Part shown: positions 55,222-64,000 of the stretch, one piece after another | Position numbering within the stretch: position 1 is the first letter of the stretch | Layout: each line of letters starts with the position of its first letter | Source of the DNA: Dryas octopetala | Taxonomy: Eukaryota; Streptophyta; Magnoliopsida; Rosales; Rosaceae | DNA: 64,000 bases | Assembly: GCA_963921425.1 (NCBI GenBank) | Contig: OY992833.1 | Location: 21,723,454-21,787,453, forward strand | Reading direction: 5' to 3' | The notes under the pieces: model-generated | The model's input: the letters and a program-made list of their open reading frames with translations, nothing else | What the model was told of the DNA's origin: nothing | The model's database searches: none | Position numbers and translations under genes: made by a program

Positions 55222-57679
55222 AACATGACACAGTGACATGATGTTCGACTGTGTCCCTTAACTAGGTGGTACTGCTTTTTTTTTTTTTTTTTTTTTTCTT
55301 TCTTCTTTTCTCCTATTCTGTTTTTACAAGTAGAATTAATGGAAATTCCTAGAGACAGCTCTTTCGAAAGGCACCATTGGTCTCTCCCCAAAATACTCTG
55401 TGCATCAGAAGTCCTTGTTAGAAGCTTGTATAGGATCGCAAATACAATGGAAAACTCTAGAAATTGCAGGTTTGTTATTGTGTAATTTTGGGGGAAGCAT
55501 TGTTTGGGTTAGTTTTTTCACCCATTTGTCAACTAATGTTGAAATTTAGAAATTGGAATCTTATTATTCTTTGCAATGCAATGCAAGACAAGGTTACATC
55601 ATGGAGATTCAATACATTTCAGTATTAATGCTCTGTCTCTCTGTTTCTCTCCGTTTCTCTCTGTCTCTCTCTGTCTCTCTTATCTCTCATTATTAATGCA
55701 CACAGTAGATTTCACTAATGATTACCAGAAAAAAACGGTATATTTAAAGTCTCTTATTAAACTTGAAAACTAGAATAAATTAAAAAAAAAAAAACTTGAA
55801 AAATAGAAAAGTGTTATACCAAAAAAGTAGAAAAATGTTAGGACAATAGTGTCTTTTTATGAACAAAAGCTATCTTTATGAGAACAAAATAATATTTCAC
55901 TTCACCCATTCTTGCAAAATTATCTCTCTTTTATCCAGTAGAATATCATATTTAATGGTAGATACTAGGTAGGATAAGTTAAGATTAGAATATGTCTACA
56001 GTTTAATTTTCTTTAATATAATTTAAAAATGGTTCCCGCTAAAAATATTTATTAGTGGATGCACTTAACGCATCTAGATATTGTAATGGGATTATTAATT
56101 GAACCCTAATAGTCCTTTATATAGAGCATCACTTTTTAAATAGAGAATATGATAATACAGTCTTATTCAGATGCTCGCATCTAATACCAAGTGCTTGATA
56201 ACCACCACTGAGTGATCGATAGTGCAAATTTTTCAGCACCGAGCGTTCGGTGTGGATTTATCAGAGTTTATGTTATGATTTAACTTTGAGATTTTAGGCT
56301 TGTTAAACCTTAACATAACGCCTCCATTAAGCCAATTTTGTATCCTAGGAGGGGATAAAGTGCATCCATAAAAAAATATCCTCAAAACTCGGCGGAGGAC
56401 GTTGCTTGCAGTGCTCGCCTATTATAAAAATCATTTTCGAGCGCTCGGTGGCAAGTCTGCACGTTTGCATCTGATGGAATCTGTATGATAATAACCTATA
56501 TTATTACTTGAATTATAATATCTTAATGAAATTATAAAAAATTCCAGCAGTAAATTGTGAGAAACAGTCCACTCAGCGTTGTTATTGAAGTTTGTGTCCA
56601 CGTTGCTAAGATCATGGTTTGATACTTTGATTCTCACCTTATCCCTTTGTGCATTTTCTGATACTGCAAGGAAGTAGATTAATATATAGGTTCCTACTAG
56701 GGTAGATGGTTAAGTTGTATAACCTACAGTACAGGTATTAACACTATTTGCTATTCCATTTGGCATGAATATTAAATTGGGTTATTTCCATTTTCCACCC
56801 ATGATTGTCTCTGGTGACCTAAAACCCCATTTTAAATAATGATCATGTTCTTTTGAGAGAGATGCAATCATTCAAAGTACATTAGTTAGCAAATAAATTG
56901 AGGAGGATGGTTTTAATATAAGCTATGATTTGAATATAACAGACTTTCCGGGAGATGAGTGATATAGCCATATAGGTGACTAGGTGTCCTGTTGCTAAGT
57001 GATAGAATCAAGAGGGTTTGGTGATAGCTTTGTCAGGGAGCACCAATATTAAACCTGTGGCAGATCCAAGGTATTATTCTCCTGGACAGCATAACCTAGT
57101 TCATCCATGTGCACAAGAATTTCTTAATATCCTTATTTTGTTTTGCAGACTAAAGTTCAATTTTTTTTTTCTACAAAAGAGACACAGGGGAAGAGATCAA
57201 AGGAAGAAAAAAAAAATTAAAAAAAAGAGAAGCTCGGGTCTTACATGTAAGGATAAAATGTTCACTACTACTTAAATCTTTGAAATTAGCTCATATGGTG
57301 AAGGAAGGTGGGGTAATAGGTTATGATTATGTTAAATTAAAAGTTTAATTTCCTTTAATATAACTAAAACATATGTTCACAGTTACTGGAATTACAAACC
57401 ATGTCCTTATTTATGAAACCAATTTATGGGGTATGGCAATTATGAATAAACACAATGAGGGCAACATATATGACAAAACATTGCATTTGATACTTAAAGC
57501 CTCATTTGCTTGCTGCCTATGATTGAATTAAATATGTTTTTTAAATTGATTCATGTGTATTCAAGTATCTTCTTCTTATCTTTTTTCTTAGAAGTTTTTT
57601 CCTTGAATGCATATTGTTTATACCATCTCTCTTCTGAGCATAACAACAAGTCACATAGACTTAGTATTATCCAATTTGG
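55222..57679. other. KMS1 3' UTR and intergenic DNA
   Basis: KMS1 3' UTR with a T run at 55276-55300. Further on, 56170-56480 has inverted-looking ends (cagatgctcgcatct and gtttgcatctg) and the gagtgatcgatag word shared with the HAD intron repeat, suggesting a degenerate MITE without target duplication. No gene. Confidence 0.45.
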
Positions 57680-58260
57680 GGCCTAAACAAAGTTCTATAA
57701 GGCCCAAAGCTCAAGACACGAGCAAGGTTCTCCTAGGCTTCGGCCTCTTAGGTTTCGGCCTACTAGGCTTCGACCTCCTAGGCTCCGGTCTCTCTAATTT
57801 TGACCACTTGTAACTAACCAAACCACGTGTACGATGTCCCCAATACGGGTGACACATGGCACTTTCACAATGCAAATTGTCACAAGGGACACGTGTTACC
57901 ACCGGATTAGGTGACGTTCTCCCCAAAGTACTATAAAATGAGTACTTTCCTTGTCATAAAATGACAATTGAATCATTATTCTACTATTCACTCTCACTCT
58001 GCTCAAATATTCTCCTGACACTGACTTAAGCGTCGGAGGAGGTTCGGCCGGTACCACATCGGTGCCTCTCCCGCTTACTTTTGTGTGTTTGCTCAGAGTG
58101 CTCCATATAGCACATTTCCTACCTTCATTGGCTAGTCAAACCAACCCACCCGATTCTACTCCACATCGACGTGTCATTATCTCAGTGGGAGGTCAATGAA
58201 TCTACGTGGTTTGACTCGACTTTGAGTGCTCTACCACTTTTGAACATCAACAGATATGAA
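57680..58260 (+). mobile_element. Possible degenerate LTR (Gypsy type)
   Basis: Includes ctgacttaagcgtcggagg at 58020-58039, a motif very common in the R-U5 part of plant LTRs, after a TATA-like ctataaaatgag (57931-57942). At 57727-57795 four imperfect copies of ctaggcttcggcct run in tandem. No matching second LTR or primer site found, so ends are approximate. Confidence 0.45.
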
Positions 58261-58945
58261 TCTAGCCATTTAATATATCCAATTCAATTTTATACATTAA
58301 ACGAGACCTAATAATTTGGTATTATATTTCTTTTGGAGGAGCTAAGCTCAAGTTGTCACACAATGTAATGAAGTCATGATGCAAAAGAAAAATCAGAAGT
58401 TTCATTTGTAATTAGCATGTGTTTCCATTTGTACGTGTTGCAAATCTGAAATGGGTATTTGGTGCCAAAAGAATTATATTTTTCAGAAGAGGAATTCAAT
58501 TTCAGAACATGCCTTTGAGTCCGTTTGACCAGATTTTTGGGCTTGATTGATGAGAATAAATTAATAAATTAGATTTCCAACACCAATTTTTTAACAAAAC
58601 CTATTGAGGATGCGTACGATTTTATTATTGTTTTATTATTACTATTTATTAATGCTTGCTTAATAAAAGATTGTTTAAGGCTCCCAAAGTTGAACAAGGC
58701 GAATATATCGAAGACATTCATAAATGCAAGTGCCGATGATTCTTGATCCTCTTGAAATATTTTATCTTTTGTTTCAATCACACAAATATAATATGCAATA
58801 CAATAATGAATGGCTCTAGCCTCTACACAATAAAGAAATACCTTGGAAGAGCTCTAGAAAATAGAATATACAAACTACTCAACTACTTATATCTAACATT
58901 TTCATGCATTCATTCATTTCTTATTCATTTTTCAACTTGCCAAGT
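58261..58945. other. Intergenic, no gene seen
   Basis: AT-rich DNA between the LTR-like segment and the tandem array. No coding pattern. Confidence 0.4.
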
Positions 58946-60321
58946 GAATGGATAACATATTAAACAGAAAACTCATTTTTCATTTTTGTAAATTACTCTG
59001 AGTTGCACGTATTGATACATGCCTTTTATTCCCACTCGCACTTGATTGAACATACGTTGAAAATTAAAATAATGTTACAAATTAATTATATATTTATTTT
59101 GTAAAAAAAAATTTAATATAACAAATATATATCTAATACGTATATCTCTCTTTTATCAAGTGACTTGCTACATAGTGAAAGAAATATGCATATAATACAC
59201 ATGCATATATTGATCCAATGAATGGATAACATATTAAACAGAAAACTCATTCTTCATTTTTATAAATTACTCTGAGTTGCACGTATTGATACATGCCTTT
59301 TATTCCCACTCGCACTTGATTGAACATACGTTGAAAATTAAAATAATGTTACAAATTAATTATATATTTATTTTGTAAAAAAAAAAATTAATATAACAAA
59401 TATATATCTAATACGTATATCTCTCTTTTATCAAGTGACTTGCTACGTAGTGAAAGAAATATGCATATAATACACATGCATATACTGATCCAATGATTGG
59501 ATAACATATTAAACAGAAAACTCATTTTTCATTTTTATAAATTACTCTGAGTTGCACGTATTGATACATGCCTTTTATTCCCACTCGCACTTGATTGAAC
59601 ATAAGTTAAAAATTAAAATAATGTTACAAATTAATTATATATTTATTTTGTAAAAAAAAAAATTTAATATAACAAATATATATCTAATACGTATATCTCT
59701 CTTTTATCATGTGACTTGCTACGTAGTGAAAGAAATATGCATATAATACACATGCATATACTGATCCAATGAATGGATAACATATTAAACAAAAAACTCA
59801 TTTTTCATTTTTATAAATTACTTTGAGTTGCATGTATTGATACATGCCTTTTATTCCCACTCGCACTTGATTGAACATACGTTAAAAATTAAAATAATGT
59901 TACAAATTAATTATATATTTATTTTGTAAAAAAAAAATGTAATATAACAAATATATATCTAATATGTATATCTCTATTTTATCAAGTGACTTGCTACGTA
60001 GTGAAAGAAATATACATATAATACACATGCATATACTGATTCAATGAATGGATAACATATTAAACAGAAAACTCATTTTTCATTTTTATAAATTACTCTG
60101 AGTTGCACGTATTGATACATGCCTTTTATTTCCACTCGCACTTGATTGAACATTTGTTAAAAATTAAAATAATGTTACAAATTAATTATATATTTATTTT
60201 GTAAAAAAAAAATTTAATATAACAAATATATATCTAATACGTATATCTCTCTCTTATCACGTGACTTGCTACGTAGTGAAAGAAATATGCATATAATACA
60301 CATGCATATACTGATCTAATG
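58946..60321. repeat. Tandem array, five copies of a ~275-bp unit
   Basis: The phrase gataacatattaaac starts at 58951, 59224, 59500, 59776 and 60051, so units are 273-276 bp. Copies differ at a few positions each and by the length of one poly-A run. Each unit contains gagttgcacgtattgatac, an ATATAT-rich block, and gtgacttgctacgtagtg. No open frame. Very AT-rich. Confidence 0.95.
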
Positions 60322-60426
60322 AAAGTTTTTCTCCTTTACTACGTATGACGTATCCATACACACACTAAAACAAACTTAAAATAATAATATTAGAGTTGTC
60401 AAGACTTTTCCAATGTAAGACACTAA

Positions 60427-61407
60427 TGGTGCGTTTGGATGAAGTAATTTGAAACTACTAAGGAATTCACAAATGACGAAATTAAAAATGACGTGATTTA
60501 AAATTCTAGAATTTGTAAATTCTCTTGTTTGGATAAATGTAATCATAATGGAATTTAAATACGAAATTTATAGAAGTTTTATAAAAGAGTGATGGTGATG
60601 ATGGCAACAATAAAAATGATGTTTGTGGTAAGTTGATGATGGTAGTAGGGGTGATGGCCCACGGGCAAGGGAAGAAATGGTGGTGGCAAAAATTGGGGTA
60701 TTGGAGGTGGTGGCAACGGCGACATTGGTGGTGATGGTGATGGTGGTGGCGACGGCAACGGCGATGGTGGTGGTGGTGGTGATGGCACTGGTGATGGAGG
60801 CGGCGACGGCGGCGGTGTCAGTGTCGGTGATGGTGGTGTCAGTGGTGGTGACGGTGGCGGCGATGGTAGTGGTAATAGTGGCGGCTGTGGTGGTGTTGGT
60901 GGTGGTGGCAGCGGGTAGTGGTAGTGATGGTGGCAGTGTCGGTGGTGGTGGTGGTGGTGGTAACAGTGATGGCGGTGGTGGTCGTAGTGGTGGTGGCAAA
61001 GGTGGCGGCGGTGGTGGTCGTAGTGGTGGCAAAGGTGGTGGCGGCGGCGGAGGTGATGTCGGTGGTTGCGGTGGTGATGGTGGCGGCAGAGGTGGCGGTG
61101 GCAGTGGTAGTGGTGGTGACTATGGTGGTGGTGGTAGCGGCAACATGGTGGTGGTATTGTAATTAATTGGCAAGGTGATGGGTGGACACTACTTTTTTTT
61201 TTTATAAAAATTGGAATTTTGAAAATGACACCAATTTAGGTGGAATTTAAACTTGGAATTTACAACCTTCAAATCCCAAGTTTTTTTCCACATAGAATTT
61301 ACGAAATTCTATATTTATGGACCCAAACAAAGAAATTAGAGTATGTAATTTCTTAAATGCTGAGTTTTATTTAAATTCTAAGTTTTTTTTTTCCATCTAA
61401 ACACACA
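60427..61407. mobile_element. Harbinger-like MITE containing a GGT-rich tract
   Basis: Left end tggtgcgtttggatg and complement of the right end tgtgtgtttagatgg are imperfect inverted repeats, flanked by TAA on both sides (60424-60426 and 61408-61410). Subterminal gaaattt/aaattc words are also inverted. The interior is mostly the GGT-rich tract. Confidence 0.65.
60640..61160. repeat. GGT/GGC-rich trinucleotide tract
   Basis: About 520 bp dominated by ggt, ggc and gat triplets with many substitutions. All frames are open and encode Gly-, Val- or, on the minus strand, Thr/Pro-rich low complexity. I do not regard any as a gene because the tract sits inside a transposon and has no signals around it. 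Confidence 0.85.
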
Positions 61408-61410
61408 TAA

Positions 61411-62794
61411 CTGATGTAAATATTACATGTGAATATGTCGAAGTAATAAATGAAGCTTATAATAAATCCAAATCTAACAGATATGGTAGGGTCTAAAGTT
61501 TGAAAATTTATTTTAATTTTTATTACATGTAGCCGCCGATCGAAGTAGTTAAAAGGTGTATGAAGAATTTGAGCAATTTGTTGTAAATTGACAAGAAGTA
61601 ACTGAAGAAAAAAGCCAGAAATTAAATTACTGAGTGTAATTACGCGGGAAAATCTCTTACCGGACCCCACGACATGACACAATCAGTTATCCCAATCAAA
61701 ATGTTCCAATAATTACGGTAGTGCCCTTGGAAACTTATTAATATTTGTCCGTCAAAAAAATAATAGAAAAAGTGACATGGCCGACCCGACCGTCACATCA
61801 ACCGAATTAAGGACCTCATTTTTGTTCGGACCTACCATGAATGATGAATGTTTCAACGCTGGCAAATTGGCAAGTAAGCAACTGCCCAGCAGAATGTTAA
61901 AATGACACCACTGTCACCGTAACCCCCGAAAGTAGAAAAAAAGGTAGGCCCCAGATGGGGGCACCACCACAACATTGGTTAAGGTAGTGGGGTCCACCGG
62001 AAAAATGGTGGGGGGCGATACATTGAATATGGCCCTTTTCCCGTGCTTCTTGTCTTCCTTGATGAGATTTTTATTTTTCAATATCTAATGGCAAAGAGTG
62101 AGCGAGTGAGTGGAATGAAAGGCGAGTTCACAGCGAGTTAAAAGACGAGTTAGACTTGCACTTATACACAGACAAGTTTGTCTGGTGTTGTTTGGGGGTT
62201 TCCTTTGTGAATGAAGTTTTGGACGAGGCTAAGACTGACATTTCCGACAGCTCCTACTGGGCTTATAGGTGGGACCCGGTCTCCCCGATTTTCTGGTCCT
62301 TACCTAATTTTTGTAACATTGCTGTCTCATACGTTATCACAGTTAATTATACATCTTTGGGCCCCGCCCTTTTCTTTGCACATTTTAGAGTCCCGTAGTC
62401 TATAACCAATGCACAAGAACGGCAGTTACTATGTTCTTTTTTAATTTTTTTCTTTTTTCTTATTATATAGTGTAATTGCATAATTAAAACCCTTCAGTTT
62501 TCTTGGCCAAAAAAAAAAAAACCGTTCAATTTTAGCTTATTTTTCAAAGATTATCTATACAAGTCAAAAATCATTTTATCATCGAAAATTAATTAAATAG
62601 AACAATTTTCTATTCAGTTTTTACTTTTTTTTACAAATATGATCTTTAAACAATAATTTAGAAAATAAATCGATCATATAAAAAGGTGAATGCAACCACT
62701 CAATAACTCAATATTAAAGAGTTAAAACATAATATTTAAAGAATGAACGAATTTACTATTCAAGTTGTAGAAACAAATTTTTACTTGTCGATTA
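61411..62794. other. Intergenic, no gene seen
   Basis: 61650-62400 is richer in GC and could be the control region of an unseen gene or a remnant, but no exon is recognised. Short open frames at 62156-62405 show no similarity that I know. Confidence 0.4.
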
Positions 62795-63115
62795 TGTTGA
62801 GAGTAATGTGGAGCAATGTCTCACATCAGAAAACTAGAGCTTAGCATATGTGCTTATAAGTCTTGGGCCACTCCACCCATTGCCAATTGGTTTTGGATTG
62901 GATGCTCTAATTGTATTAGGGTATCAGAGCCAGGTTATCCGCGTGTAAGGCCTAACGGCCACACGTGCTCCTATGTCACCCAATATAATTTGTTCACGTG
63001 TAAAGCTAAAAATCTCGCCACATCGAAAAACTAGAGCTCAGCATATGTGCTTATAAGTTTTGAGCCTCTCCACTCATTGTCAATTGGTTTTGGATTAAAT
63101 GCTCTAATTCTATTA
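62795..63115 (+). mobile_element. TRIM retrotransposon, right LTR damaged
   Basis: Left LTR 62795-62918 (tgttgagagtaatgt ... ctaattgtatta) is followed by gggtatcagagc (62919-62930), a primer binding site with one change. The right LTR (about 63018-63115) matches from catcgaaaaactagagct onward but lacks its first ~25 bases. Same family as the solo LTR at 40736-40860. Confidence 0.75.
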
Positions 63116-64000
63116 GATCAATCAGGATCACTTGCATCCTTAATGTGAATTTGAAATTTACACATATAAAAGGTTGTAAATAGGATTGGTCTTGAGAGGA
63201 GGCAAGTAAAGCAAACGTCAGAGACGCCCAAATATTGAAGGCCCCAATTTTTTTAACCTCTATACATTAGAATCTTATTTTTATGATTATTTCGAACCCA
63301 TAAAGTATCATAATGGACAATGAAATTTCCTTTTTCCTTTTGCACCATTTACTCTCTTATAGATTGAATACAACAGCAATAATGTGTTGGTCATATATAT
63401 GTTTCACATTCGAGGTGAACCATGCTACCTTATAGTAATGATAATAACTACAAAAAACATGAGCAACCGACTTCAATCTCCATAGCTACCCTTCTCTTAC
63501 AAATATATATAGATCAGGGGTCAAGATTCCAATCCCTTCCCTTCTCAGTAATGAGAAAATCAAGCATAATTAAGTAGTTTTAAATTATTTTAATCCCACC
63601 CTCCCTCCCCTTCTCTAAATATTATATAAGGAAAAAAAATGGTACTAAAACGAAATATTAATTCCTTGGTCCGGCCATTGACTTTGGGGCTATGGCCACT
63701 GAGGAAAAGGATATTAATCATATTATATACATCCTTTACAAGCAATTGACAACATAAATTTTTTGACCTTCATCACCATTAACTGACCCACAATCAAAAG
63801 ACCAAGCAATTCTTATAGGTCTAAGCGTCTAACCCAAGGTTGAATAAGAAACCCCTAATTTAAGTGGCTCATTATTATATTTAATTCAATCTGAATAATT
63901 CAATTAATAATTAAGATTCAATTGACCCTACATTTCCTTATGATATTTCATAATAACCAAATTAGTTGGGTTGGGTGACTTGGGTCCCATTGATCCATTA
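63116..64000. other. Intergenic, no gene seen
   Basis: AT-rich DNA to the window edge. 63205-63245 (aagcaaacgtcagagacgcccaaatattgaaggcc-like) may be an old transposon edge. No coding pattern. Confidence 0.4.

Noticed and set aside
58946-60321. Possible CRISPR-like or origin-like repeat array
   Set aside because: Units are contiguous 275-bp copies without unique spacers, in plant nuclear DNA; a simple tandem array explains it.
60568-61166. Glycine-rich, valine-rich and Thr/Pro-rich frames on both strands
   Set aside because: Trinucleotide-like repeat open in every frame; no promoter, splice signal or homologous domain.

Overview
The window is nuclear DNA from a flowering plant, most likely a woody eudicot. 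It is AT-rich and gene-sparse, its genes are split by short GT-AG introns, and all recognisable proteins are plant types (a nuclear psaD, a thermospermine synthase, a 9-lipoxygenase, a plant copper amine oxidase). The species cannot be fixed from the sequence alone.

Seven protein-coding genes and one tRNA gene can be modelled, and each spliced reading frame closes without a gap. From left to right: a secreted copper amine oxidase (minus, 2452-6159) beside a frameshifted fragment of a second copy at the left edge (1-225); exosome subunit RRP41 (minus, 8525-10829); thermospermine synthase ACL5 (plus, 17700-20364); a HAD-family phosphatase/nucleotidase (plus, 27033-29356); tRNA-Lys(CUU) (plus, 30279-30351); photosystem I subunit PsaD (minus, 30701-31327); a type-1 9-lipoxygenase (minus, 34097-38467); and the VMP1-like ER membrane protein KMS1 (plus, 50858-55221). 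They are ordinary, independently transcribed genes with no evident functional clustering. Two of them (amine oxidase and ACL5) concern polyamine metabolism, but they are about 11 kb apart on opposite strands, so this is not evidence of a cluster.

Most of the remaining DNA is transposon debris. Several elements can be bounded to the base by target-site duplications: two Mutator-like MITEs with perfect 9-bp duplications (12240-13457, 31673-32111); hAT-like elements with 8-bp duplications (45335-45969, 49117-50359, and 24344-26376 with one mismatch), the last carrying a nested Harbinger-like element with a TTA duplication (24695-25783); a second Harbinger-like element filled with a GGT-rich tract (60427-61407); miniature LTR retrotransposons (46393-46732, 62795-63115, a degenerate one near 14.7-15.0 kb) and a solo LTR (40736-40860). 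There is a five-copy tandem array of a ~275-bp unit (58946-60321), a three-copy array of a ~146-bp unit (7081-7535) and a 112-bp GA microsatellite in a KMS1 intron.

I found no gene cluster, CRISPR-like array or other candidate for a new biological system. The most informative oddities are small: a GC-AG intron and a start-stop upstream ORF in KMS1, an in-frame 8-residue tandem duplication in the amine oxidase, a duplicated decoy splice acceptor in the lipoxygenase, and the nested transposon.
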